Origin: Datura wrightii
Lineage: Eukaryota > Streptophyta > Magnoliopsida > Solanales > Solanaceae
NCBI GenBank assembly: GCA_035772735.1
Contig: JASDFA010000007.1
Span: 146,009,001 to 146,073,000, forward strand
DNA length: 64,000 nt
Direction: 5' to 3'
A program made the position numbers and the translations under genes. The first letter of the stretch is position 1; every line of letters begins with the position of its first letter. Below the pieces are notes generated by a model. It was not told the origin of the DNA. It searched no databases and was given only the letters and a program-made list of their open reading frames with translations. Below are positions 1 through 8,330 of the stretch, one piece after another.

Positions 1-1070
1 CTTCCTTTTAGACAATCTTTGTATTTGAAAAAATCGGATTTTTGTTCTGTATATAGTCTTTTAGCTCGTTCTATTACTTCGTCTACCGCATATGCTTCTT
101 CTAGTATTTCTATATTCATAAGTTCTTCTTCTAATTCTACATCTTTTTCTTCAATGCTATTTTCGTCTATTTGCCTAGTATAGTTATAGTCTGTGAATCT
201 TATTGAAGTTTCACCTTTTCTATTAGTATACATAACATGGTCTTCAGGTGTATATACTTTTGGTTTACTAAGTTTTTCTAAATTCCATTCTAGTCCTGCG
301 TAGCTTTCTGGATCTATTTTTATAGGTTTAATTAATTTTATTCCTCTATTCCCCATAAGTTCTACTACATCGTCTATTTTTATTTTAAACTTGGTATTAC
401 TATTTGTTGCCATCTTTCCTATAAATCCTATACACATTAATAGATTATTTCCTTTATCCATTTCTTCATATCCTTTAGTCTGTATTCCTATTTTTATATG
501 TGATCCAAATTCTTGTAAATTCATTAGAAAGTCTGGACTAATGTAAAATATTCCCCCATTATTTGTCATATCTACTTCAGTTAGACCTATTATTGCCTTT
601 TTTAAGTCTGTCCATCTATCATCATATAAGGTTATTAGCACTTTTGCTCCTAGATTTTTTCTGTTTAATCCTTTTATTCCTAATATAATTAATCCTAAAT
701 GCATCATTGTCATTCTTGTATTTTTAATAGTTTTAAAGGATTCTTGATTTACTAAATTTAATTGTACTGAATTTTCTCCTAATGCGGATATTTGTTCTTC
801 TCTATAGTGCCTATAAAGTAGGTTATTTCTAGAGAAATACTTTGTATTATATAATGTTCTTGGATCTAATACTTTTAATTGATGTTGTTTAAAAAGCTGT
901 AGGTCTTTATCTACATCTATAATCTGACTAAGTTCGCTATTTTCTTCTTCTCTTGCCTTTTTAGAGAAAATTCTAGATATCAAATTATTTCCTATCTGGT
1001 TGTTTGAATAACTAGGTCTTGGTCTATCTACTTCGTCGATTCGGGTTCTCCTACCTGAAAGAAAGTCCAT
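1..1070 (-). CDS. Copy A: N-terminal part of viral polyprotein (cut by window edge)
   Basis: This is the reverse-strand copy of the polyprotein start. It covers about the first 356 residues, including the movement-protein domain, and leaves the window at position 1. The reading frame is open throughout. At residue 27 it has Gly, like copy C, whereas copy B has Arg. It is one arm of a head-to-head inverted repeat with 2368-4432. Whether the rest of the polyprotein exists to the left cannot be seen. Confidence 0.9.
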   Translation of the reverse strand, partial: MDFLSGRRTRIDEVDRPRPSYSNNQIGNNLISRIFSKKAREEENSELSQIIDVDKDLQLFKQHQLKVLDPRTLYNTKYFSRNNLLYRHYREEQISALGENSVQLNLVNQESFKTIKNTRMTMMHLGLIILGIKGLNRKNLGAKVLITLYDDRWTDLKKAIIGLTEVDMTNNGGIFYISPDFLMNLQEFGSHIKIGIQTKGYEEMDKGNNLLMCIGFIGKMATNSNTKFKIKIDDVVELMGNRGIKLIKPIKIDPESYAGLEWNLEKLSKPKVYTPEDHVMYTNRKGETSIRFTDYNYTRQIDENSIEEKDVELEEELMNIEILEEAYAVDEVIERAKRLYTEQKSDFFKYKDCLKG

Positions 1071-1369
1071 TTTTGTGGTTTTCTGATTATTTTAAGTCTT
1101 TCTTTTTGCGGTGTTATTTCTATTTTTTCTAGTTTTGAAATTAGTTCATCTATATTAGTACTATAAGATTTTTCTTTTTCTTCTTTTTTCTTTAGTAGTT
1201 TTTCTAGCTTTTGATTTATTTCTAATAAGATTGCTATAATTGTATTATTTTGTCTAACAATTATTTTATCTGACTGGGCTGCTGGTATGTGTGTAGTGAA
1301 ACCTACTGGCTCCTGGAATTGGCTACTATAATCTAGTGCTTTTTTATATATTGGGTCATCTGTATTCAT
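1028..1369 (-). CDS. Copy A: ORF4, badnavirus ORF2-like small protein
   Basis: 113-aa ORF identical in translation to those of copies B and C. Its ATG overlaps the TGA of ORF3 (ATGA), and its 3' end overlaps the polyprotein start by 43 nt in another frame. The C-terminal half is a Lys/Glu-rich, probably coiled-coil, helix. Position, length and the QNNTII segment before a heptad-like helix resemble badnavirus ORF2 (virion-associated, nucleic-acid-binding). Function is inferred from family position only. Confidence 0.8.
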   Translation of the reverse strand: MNTDDPIYKKALDYSSQFQEPVGFTTHIPAAQSDKIIVRQNNTIIAILLEINQKLEKLLKKKEEKEKSYSTNIDELISKLEKIEITPQKERLKIIRKPQKWTFFQVGEPESTK

Positions 1370-1794
1370 GAAAGGGATATTTCTTTAATATTTAATACTT
1401 CCTTTTTAATTTCTTTTAATTGTTTGTCTATATCAAAAGATTGTATATCGTTATAAGTACCTTTTCTAATTTTTTCAATACCTTGTTCTTTTATGAAGTC
1501 TAGATTTCTTTCGATTTTTTCTAATGTTTTTGTATGTCTGTTCTGAGCTTCTTCTATTTTTTCTATAAGCTGTAAGATTATCTTATCTTGTTCCTGGATT
1601 TTACTGCTAAAATTGATTAATAAGTCTATTAAAGTATTGTATTGTCTATCTTCGGTATGTAGAGTGTGTTCTCCCTGGCTAAAGTTACACTTAATAGAAG
1701 TACCGTCTTTTAATGCTCTATATTTCTTTTCAGGATATATGCGCAAGTCTAAATATTCTAAATTTCTAGAAGGATCTATTTTGTTATTTAGAAA
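1366..1794 (-). CDS. Copy A: ORF3, badnavirus ORF1-like, no AUG
   Basis: The frame is open from just after a stop near 1797 down to the TGA at 1366. It contains no ATG in frame. The coding sequence includes a NLEYLDL segment upstream of the first TTG, which resembles a conserved N-terminal segment of badnavirus ORF1 proteins, so translation probably starts at a non-AUG codon upstream. The protein is about 130-140 aa, mostly helical, with long coiled-coil-like stretches. Arg follows the TTG, as in copy B; copy C has His. Confidence 0.75.
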   Translation of the reverse strand, partial: FLNNKIDPSRNLEYLDLRIYPEKKYRALKDGTSIKCNFSQGEHTLHTEDRQYNTLIDLLINFSSKIQEQDKIILQLIEKIEEAQNRHTKTLEKIERNLDFIKEQGIEKIRKGTYNDIQSFDIDKQLKEIKKEVLNIKEISLS

Positions 1795-1814
1795 CTAGCT
1801 ATAATTCTTTTTCG

Positions 1815-2087
1815 CTATTCCTTTAAGGTATCTCTATAAGCCTGTTTATCTGTTTCTATTCCCTGTAATTCCCACCGTACTGCTGATAGGTTTTCGGTCA
1901 AATCCCTTTGTATATACCTATTTAATTTATAGTCACTATCTATATTTTCAACTAAGAGTTCATTTGTTGTTTTAGCAATTTTTTTGAGTCTTTTTTCAGT
2001 CCTATTAATTTCTCTTAATATTTTTAAATTCCTATTTATAAGCTTATTGTCTATTCTTGTTTGATAAAAAGATGGATGTGTCTTCAT
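1815..2087 (-). pseudogene. Copy A: ORF2 with premature stop
   Basis: This reads 90 aa from an ATG that shares its A with the ORF1 stop (TAATG). It then stops at a TAG where copies B and C have CAG (Gln), which is a C-to-T change. The stop removes the last 11 or so residues, a basic tail. The protein is helical, charged and of unknown function. Confidence 0.75.
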
Positions 2088-2371
2088 TAACCTAAGGGAA
2101 TTTTACTTAATCTGTCGTTAATCTTTTTTATCTCTTGCCGACTTCTATGTATATGATGATTACACACTCTAATATTATATTGTAATAACCTCTTTTGTTC
2201 CACTATATCTTTTATTCTTTTCCTAAGAGAGTCTTTATATTTTTTCGTAAAATTGTATAGTCTGTTTCCAAAGGTTTCTCTAGAGGCTTTCCACTGTTTT
2301 ATATCTTCAAAATACTGCTTTTTTATTTCTATTTCTTGTTGAATATGTCTAGCTAGGTTGAGTTGTCTCAA
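2087..2371 (-). pseudogene. Copy A: ORF1, start codon destroyed by inversion junction
   Basis: The 94-codon frame is otherwise intact and matches ORF1 of copies C and D (Asn for Asp at one site). The junction at 2368-2370 replaces the A of the ATG, so the frame opens with TTG. Upstream there is no leader, promoter or primer-binding site, because the sequence switches to copy B on the opposite strand. Expression is therefore unlikely. Confidence 0.75.
2368..2370. other. Head-to-head inversion junction with TCA microhomology
   Basis: Copy A, read leftwards, matches copy C from 10737. Copy B, read rightwards, matches copy C from 11043. The trinucleotide TCA at 2368-2370 belongs to both, so the two arms were joined at a 3-bp microhomology. 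Relative to C, copy B lacks the primer site, ORF1 and the first codons of ORF2. This is the footprint expected of end joining between linear viral molecules. Confidence 0.85.
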
Positions 2372-2644
2372 ACAAGAATAGACAATAAGCTTATAAATAG
2401 GAATTTAAAAATATTAAGAGAAATTAATAGGACTGAAAAAAGACTCAAAAAAATTGCTAAAACAACAAATGAACTCTTAGTTGAAAATATAGATAGTGAC
2501 TATAAATTAAATAGGTATATACAAAGGGATTTGACCGAAAACCTATCAGCAGTACGGTGGGAATTACAGGGAATAGAAACAGATAAACAGGCTTATAGAG
2601 ATATCTTAAAGGAACAGCGAAAAAGAATTATAGCTAGTTTCTAA
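2368..2644 (+). pseudogene. Copy B: ORF2, 5'-truncated
   Basis: ORF2 lacks its first eight codons or so, which were lost at the inversion junction; the remaining frame is open to the TAA at 2642-2644. The protein is a helical, Lys/Arg/Glu-rich chain. The 3' end is complete and shows the Gln codon that is a stop in copy A, giving the full C-terminus ending in Ala-Ser-Phe. No family was recognised. Confidence 0.75.
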
Positions 2645-3066
2645 ATAACAAAATAGATCCTTCTAGAAATTTAGAATATTTAGACTTGCGCATATATCCT
2701 GAAAAGAAATATAGAGCATTAAAAGACGGTACTTCTATTAAGTGTAACTTTAGCCAGGGAGAACACACTCTACATACCGAAGATAGACAATACAATACTT
2801 TAATAGACTTATTAATCAATTTTAGCAGTAAAATCCAGGAACAAGATAAGATAATCTTACAGCTTATAGAAAAAATAGAAGAAGCTCAGAACAGACATAC
2901 AAAAACATTAGAAAAAATCGAAAGAAATCTAGACTTCATAAAAGAACAAGGTATTGAAAAAATTAGAAAAGGTACTTATAACGATATACAATCTTTTGAT
3001 ATAGACAAACAATTAAAAGAAATTAAAAAGGAAGTATTAAATATTAAAGAAATATCCCTTTCATGA
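2638..3066 (+). CDS. Copy B: ORF3, badnavirus ORF1-like protein with non-AUG start
   Basis: The frame opens after a TAG at 2635-2637, overlaps the last codons of ORF2 and closes with TGA at 3064-3066, which overlaps the ATG of ORF4. No ATG in any frame occurs between 2638 and 3062. A segment NLEYLDL (2668-2688) precedes the first TTG (2686) and resembles the conserved N-terminal part of badnavirus ORF1 proteins, so the true start is probably a non-AUG codon upstream of it. RTBV ORF1 is known to start at AUU and some badnavirus ORF1s at CUG. The rest of the protein (about 130 aa) is helical with coiled-coil-like repeats, ending in a Lys/Glu/Ile-rich tail. Its function is not known to me. Confidence 0.8.
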   Translation, partial: FLNNKIDPSRNLEYLDLRIYPEKKYRALKDGTSIKCNFSQGEHTLHTEDRQYNTLIDLLINFSSKIQEQDKIILQLIEKIEEAQNRHTKTLEKIERNLDFIKEQGIEKIRKGTYNDIQSFDIDKQLKEIKKEVLNIKEISLS

Positions 3067-3404
3067 ATACAGATGACCCAATATATAAAAAAGCACTAGA
3101 TTATAGTAGCCAATTCCAGGAGCCAGTAGGTTTCACTACACACATACCAGCAGCCCAGTCAGATAAAATAATTGTTAGACAAAATAATACAATTATAGCA
3201 ATCTTATTAGAAATAAATCAAAAGCTAGAAAAACTACTAAAGAAAAAAGAAGAAAAAGAAAAATCTTATAGTACTAATATAGATGAACTAATTTCAAAAC
3301 TAGAAAAAATAGAAATAACACCGCAAAAAGAAAGACTTAAAATAATCAGAAAACCACAAAAATGGACTTTCTTTCAGGTAGGAGAACCCGAATCGACGAA
3401 GTAG
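3063..3404 (+). CDS. Copy B: ORF4, badnavirus ORF2-like small protein
   Basis: 113 aa starting at an ATG that overlaps the ORF3 stop (ATGA), a coupling typical of badnaviruses. The N-terminus has a YKKAL...GF segment, followed by QNNTII and a Leu/Lys/Glu helix at about residues 45-70 that looks like a coiled coil. Badnavirus ORF2 proteins share this layout and bind nucleic acid or associate with virions; that role is inferred here. The 3' end overlaps the polyprotein ATG by 43 nt. The translation is identical in copies A, B and C, which suggests constraint or very recent copying. Confidence 0.8.
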   Translation: MNTDDPIYKKALDYSSQFQEPVGFTTHIPAAQSDKIIVRQNNTIIAILLEINQKLEKLLKKKEEKEKSYSTNIDELISKLEKIEITPQKERLKIIRKPQKWTFFQVGEPESTK

Positions 3405-6400
3405 ATAGACCAAGACCTAGTTATTCAAACAACCAGATAAGAAATAATTTGATATCTAGAATTTTCTCTAAAAAGGCAAGAGAAGAAGAAAATAGCGAAC
3501 TTAGTCAGATTATAGATGTAGATAAAGACCTACAGCTTTTTAAACAACATCAATTAAAAGTATTAGATCCAAGAACATTATATAATACAAAGTATTTCTC
3601 TAGAAATAACCTACTTTATAGGCACTATAGAGAAGAACAAATATCCGCATTAGGAGAAAATTCAGTACAATTAAATTTAGTAAATCAAGAATCCTTTAAA
3701 ACTATTAAAAATACAAGAATGACAATGATGCATTTAGGATTAATTATATTAGGAATAAAAGGATTAAACAGAAAAAATCTAGGAGCAAAAGTGCTAATAA
3801 CCTTATATGATGATAGATGGACAGACTTAAAAAAGGCAATAATAGGTCTAACTGAAGTAGATATGACAAATAATGGGGGAATATTTTACATTAGTCCAGA
3901 CTTTCTAATGAATTTACAAGAATTTGGATCACATATAAAAATAGGAATACAGACTAAAGGATATGAAGAAATGGATAAAGGAAATAATCTATTAATGTGT
4001 ATAGGATTTATAGGAAAGATGGCAACAAATAGTAATACCAAGTTTAAAATAAAAATAGACGATGTAGTAGAACTTATGGGGAATAGAGGAATAAAATTAA
4101 TTAAACCTATAAAAATAGATCCAGAAAGCTACGCAGGACTAGAATGGAATTTAGAAAAACTTAGTAAACCAAAAGTATATACACCTGAAGACCATGTTAT
4201 GTATACTAATAGAAAAGGTGAAACTTCAATAAGATTCACAGACTATAACTATACTAGGCAAATAGACGAAAATAGCATTGAAGAAAAAGATGTAGAATTA
4301 GAAGAAGAACTTATGAATATAGAAATACTAGAAGAAGCATATGCGGTAGACGAAGTAATAGAACGAGCTAAAAGACTATATACAGAACAAAAATCCGATT
4401 TTTTCAAATGCAAAGATTGTCTAAAAGGAAGTATGAATCTAGAAGAGACCATAATACACCTTAAAAATTGTAAAGAAAGAACAGATAACTTAGGGTATAG
4501 ATATGATAAAGAAGACACTACATCTATAGTAAGTGAAAAAGAACTAATGGAGTCGAGTAGTTCAACACCTTTCCAGAAGACTTCACAAACTCATACTATA
4601 GATACTAGTACAGGAAATGTGCCTAGAAGGAGAGTATGGAGAGTAAACCCAGATGAAGAAATCAGGACAGATAAAATAAAACCTATGGGTAAAAGAATGC
4701 CTATAGAAGAACCTATTAGACTACAAGAAGGAGGTAGCAAAGGAAAAATATTAAATCTTGCAGCCCATGATCCACAACTTTGGAACTCAGCGATAGACAT
4801 TTGGAAAGGAATAGTAGTAGCATACTTTATTAAAAATTATCAAGAAACAGATGCAGAAACCATGTATAGATACATGGAGACATTTTTAGGAGAATCAGCT
4901 AAGGCAGTATGGGAAGCATACAAAAGTAATTTCCCACAAGAATTTCAGACACTAATAAATATGGGGGCAAACCCTTATAACTTCACAAATAAAATGCATA
5001 GTTTACTTACAGGAGAAGACCCAAATAGTGGAACAATTATACTTCAAAGAAATGCATTAATAAAACTAGAACAATTAAGTATATCTAACTGGTGTTACAT
5101 CAAAGAATTTTTAAGAGAGTTCTTTTATTATTGTACACTAAGCGGAAACACTTTTGATGAAGACTTAGGTAAAAAATTATTTAACAAATTACCAGGAGCA
5201 TTAGGTAGAGAAATAGAAGAGAGATGGTATAAAAGAGAGGGTGTAATACAAAACCCAACAGCAAAATGGTCGATAGGACAGAGAGTACAACATGTAATGG
5301 AAGTATTAACTGAAAAATGTACAAATATACAAATACAAAAACAATTAAAACAGAACGAAATGAATTTCTGTAAAACTGTAATGTATACAACTCAACATTA
5401 TGACAAGAAACCATACAAGCCTAGAAAATATAAAAATAGATACTATAATCGGAAACCATATAAGAAGAAATATTACCTAAGAAAATCATCAGCAAAGAAA
5501 CCATACTTAGATAAAAACAGGCATGTAAGAAAATACAGAGATGAAAGAAACTATAGAAATAAATTAGAATGTTTTACTTGTGGAAGTTCAGAACATCTGG
5601 CAAATACCTGCCCTAAAAGATATAACACTAAAACAAGAAACTCTCAGTTAATAGAAGAGCTACAAGAGACTTTAATAAATGTAGATGAATATATGTCAGA
5701 CACAGAAAGTATATACTCAGTAGTAAGCATAGAAATTACAGAAGGAAATAAAACAGACTCATCAGACTCAGAAAAAGACGACTTTATTAACGAATTAGGA
5801 ACAGATTTGAAATTGCCTCTAGAACTAGAAGAACTGCAATACATTGATATGACAAATATTATACAAGAATGTAACCACAATTTTGAAAGAAACAAAGGAT
5901 TAGATAGTAAGCCCTGTGGATTCTGTAGATGGTACCCTAGTAAAGACAAAAGAGCAAAGTGCAGTAATTGTTTTATGGAAGGATGCATAACCTGTATAGA
6001 AACAGAATTAGGAATTAGAATAGGACCACCTATGAGAAGAGAAAATAATCAGATAATTAATATAAGAATAGACTCATTAGAAGAGAAAATACAAGAACTA
6101 GATCATCGAATAAGAACGCTGGAAAAAGGAAAAGGAAAATTAGAGGAAGAAATATTACTTCAAAATAATGAAACCTTATTAGCAAACCAAGAACAAGATA
6201 ACTATCTAAATATAAAAAACATTATAGACACAGGACTAATCTGTAATGAAGACAAAAAAATAGCAACTATAAAAATATTAGCAAGAATCAAAATAGAAGA
6301 TATTGAAATAGAAACACTAGCCCTACTAGATCCAGGATGCACTAGCTGTCTAATAAATAAGAAGATAGTCCCACAAGAGCTATTAACAAAATTACCTAGG

Positions 6401-8311
6401 CCAGTTGTTGCAATGCAAATGGATGGCACTTATAATACCTACGAATATTGCATAGAAAAAGCTAAAATAAGTTTCCAAAATACTTGTAAAAAATTCTATA
6501 ACCCGTCTTATGACATAAACAACATACTTGTAAGAGATCTAAATATCAATACAGACTTAGTCATAGGATTAAAATTTATATTTCAAGACTCTGGAAGTTG
6601 TTTAATCACACGAGATGGCATAGCATTTTTTAAACAGACAACCTATACCCCTGTACAAACAAAAGAAGTATTAACAAAAGGAAGGCATGAAACAGAAAAA
6701 CAAAAGCCCTGTTGTAATAAATGTCAGGCCAAAGAAGAATGTAATAGAGAAGCCTATGAAGAAGAAGAAAGTTACAATTCTGATGAAGAAGTAAGAGAAA
6801 AAAGTTATACTTTAATTAATATAGAAACATCATTTTATAATTTCAATAAAGGACTAAAAAGCATAGGAAATATCAAAGGGCCTAAAGACTTAGATAATAT
6901 AGTAAAATCCTTAGACGAATTAGAAATAATAGGGGAAAAACCTTTACTCCATTGGGAAGCCAATAAGATAATGTGTAGGTTAGATATAATAAACCCAGAA
7001 TATACAATAAAAACAGCAGCAATAGAAGCAACAAATTTAGACATAGAAGATTTCCAAATCCAAATAAAAGAACTTTTATCCCTAGGTGTAATTCGAAGAT
7101 CTACTTCTAGACACCGATCAGCGGCTTTTATGGTTAGAAATCATAATGAAATAATCAGAGGAAAAGCCAGAATGGTCATAAACTATAAGAGACTTAATGA
7201 TAATACAAGAACAGATGCATACAAACTTCCAGACAAAAGCGAATTACTTAATAGAATACAGGGAAAAAGAATTTTTAGCAAATTCGACTGTAAATCAGGA
7301 TATTGGCAAGTAAAGATGCACCCTGATAGTATAGAATGGACAACTTTTACATGTCTAGAAGGGCATTTCGAATGGCTAGCAATGCCATTTGGACTTAAGA
7401 CTGCCCCTCCAATTTTCCAAAGAAAAATGGATGAGATATTTGGAGAATACAAACGTTTTGTGCTAGTATATGTAGATGATATTTTGGTATTTAGCAAAGA
7501 CTTACAAGAACATTTAGGACACCTACAGACAGTATTTAGATTATTTGTAAACAAAGGAATTATAGTTAGTAAAAAGAAAATGGAATTGTGTAAAACGTAT
7601 ATAAACTTTTTAGGAGTTACTATAGGAGACGGAAAAATAAAGCTACAACCTCATATAGCTAAAAAGGTATTAGAAATGCCCAATAATTTAGATAAGACAA
7701 AAGACCTTCAAAAATTTTTAGGATTAGTAAATTACGCCAGAAATTTTATACAAGACTTAGGAAAAATAGCAGGACCATTATATGCTAAAACAGGAAGTAA
7801 AGGGCAAAAACATTTCAATACCGAAGATATGAAGTTAGTACAACAGATTAAAGAGAAGGTAAAGAATATCCCAGACTTAAATATCCCATTAGAATCAGAC
7901 TATTTAATTATAGAAACAGATGGAAGTATCCAAGGATGGGGAGCGGTACTAAAGGCACGACCCTCTAAATATAGTCCCAAACAAGAAGAAAAGATTTGTG
8001 CCTACCAAAGTGGTAAGTATAAAGAAAAAGGAAATATGAGTAGCATAGACGCAGAAGTATTAGCTATAATATATGGGTTAAATAGTTTTAAGCTATATAT
8101 TCTAAATAAAAACGAAATACTAGTTAGAACAGACTGTGAAGCCATAGTAAGATTTCATCAAAAGATAAATCAGAAGAATAGTAGTAAGAGGAGATGGCTA
8201 AACTTCATAGACACGATCTCAATATATCCTAATATAATCTTCGAATACATTAAAGGAAAGGATAATAATCTAGCAGATCAGTTAAGTAGATTAAATTTGA
8301 AAACGGTATAA
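3362..8311 (+). CDS. Copy B: polyprotein (movement, coat, protease, RT, RNase H)
   Basis: 1649-aa intact frame. The ATG has A at -3 and G at +4, a strong context. Visible in order: a 30K-type movement protein (LYDDRW near 148, YISPDF downstream); a C-X2-C-X12-H-X3-C finger at Cys350-Cys370; the coat protein, about 430-735, with a very basic C-terminus; a CCHC knuckle (Cys737, Cys740, His745, Cys750); and a C-X2-C-X11-C-X2-C-X4-C-X2-C array (Cys852-Cys878), the spacing known from badnaviruses. These are followed by a retropepsin-like site with Asp990-Pro-Gly, where DTG or DSG is usual, reverse transcriptase with YVDD at 1370-1373, and RNase H acids Asp1520, Glu1565, Asp1591 and Asp1639. RT and RNase H replicate the genome by reverse transcription. 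Copy B differs from C at about four residues, including Arg27. Confidence 0.95.
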   Translation: MDFLSGRRTRIDEVDRPRPSYSNNQIRNNLISRIFSKKAREEENSELSQIIDVDKDLQLFKQHQLKVLDPRTLYNTKYFSRNNLLYRHYREEQISALGENSVQLNLVNQESFKTIKNTRMTMMHLGLIILGIKGLNRKNLGAKVLITLYDDRWTDLKKAIIGLTEVDMTNNGGIFYISPDFLMNLQEFGSHIKIGIQTKGYEEMDKGNNLLMCIGFIGKMATNSNTKFKIKIDDVVELMGNRGIKLIKPIKIDPESYAGLEWNLEKLSKPKVYTPEDHVMYTNRKGETSIRFTDYNYTRQIDENSIEEKDVELEEELMNIEILEEAYAVDEVIERAKRLYTEQKSDFFKCKDCLKGSMNLEETIIHLKNCKERTDNLGYRYDKEDTTSIVSEKELMESSSSTPFQKTSQTHTIDTSTGNVPRRRVWRVNPDEEIRTDKIKPMGKRMPIEEPIRLQEGGSKGKILNLAAHDPQLWNSAIDIWKGIVVAYFIKNYQETDAETMYRYMETFLGESAKAVWEAYKSNFPQEFQTLINMGANPYNFTNKMHSLLTGEDPNSGTIILQRNALIKLEQLSISNWCYIKEFLREFFYYCTLSGNTFDEDLGKKLFNKLPGALGREIEERWYKREGVIQNPTAKWSIGQRVQHVMEVLTEKCTNIQIQKQLKQNEMNFCKTVMYTTQHYDKKPYKPRKYKNRYYNRKPYKKKYYLRKSSAKKPYLDKNRHVRKYRDERNYRNKLECFTCGSSEHLANTCPKRYNTKTRNSQLIEELQETLINVDEYMSDTESIYSVVSIEITEGNKTDSSDSEKDDFINELGTDLKLPLELEELQYIDMTNIIQECNHNFERNKGLDSKPCGFCRWYPSKDKRAKCSNCFMEGCITCIETELGIRIGPPMRRENNQIINIRIDSLEEKIQELDHRIRTLEKGKGKLEEEILLQNNETLLANQEQDNYLNIKNIIDTGLICNEDKKIATIKILARIKIEDIEIETLALLDPGCTSCLINKKIVPQELLTKLPRPVVAMQMDGTYNTYEYCIEKAKISFQNTCKKFYNPSYDINNILVRDLNINTDLVIGLKFIFQDSGSCLITRDGIAFFKQTTYTPVQTKEVLTKGRHETEKQKPCCNKCQAKEECNREAYEEEESYNSDEEVREKSYTLINIETSFYNFNKGLKSIGNIKGPKDLDNIVKSLDELEIIGEKPLLHWEANKIMCRLDIINPEYTIKTAAIEATNLDIEDFQIQIKELLSLGVIRRSTSRHRSAAFMVRNHNEIIRGKARMVINYKRLNDNTRTDAYKLPDKSELLNRIQGKRIFSKFDCKSGYWQVKMHPDSIEWTTFTCLEGHFEWLAMPFGLKTAPPIFQRKMDEIFGEYKRFVLVYVDDILVFSKDLQEHLGHLQTVFRLFVNKGIIVSKKKMELCKTYINFLGVTIGDGKIKLQPHIAKKVLEMPNNLDKTKDLQKFLGLVNYARNFIQDLGKIAGPLYAKTGSKGQKHFNTEDMKLVQQIKEKVKNIPDLNIPLESDYLIIETDGSIQGWGAVLKARPSKYSPKQEEKICAYQSGKYKEKGNMSSIDAEVLAIIYGLNSFKLYILNKNEILVRTDCEAIVRFHQKINQKNSSKRRWLNFIDTISIYPNIIFEYIKGKDNNLADQLSRLNLKTV

Positions 8312-8330
8312 CAATAAGTTATTTTTCAGT

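Noticed and set aside
4249..7554. Minus-strand ORFs of 69-123 codons inside the polyprotein (and their equivalents at 12925-16230)
   Set aside because: They are antisense shadows of an A-rich, strongly coding plus strand, with Ser/Leu-rich sequence and no domains.
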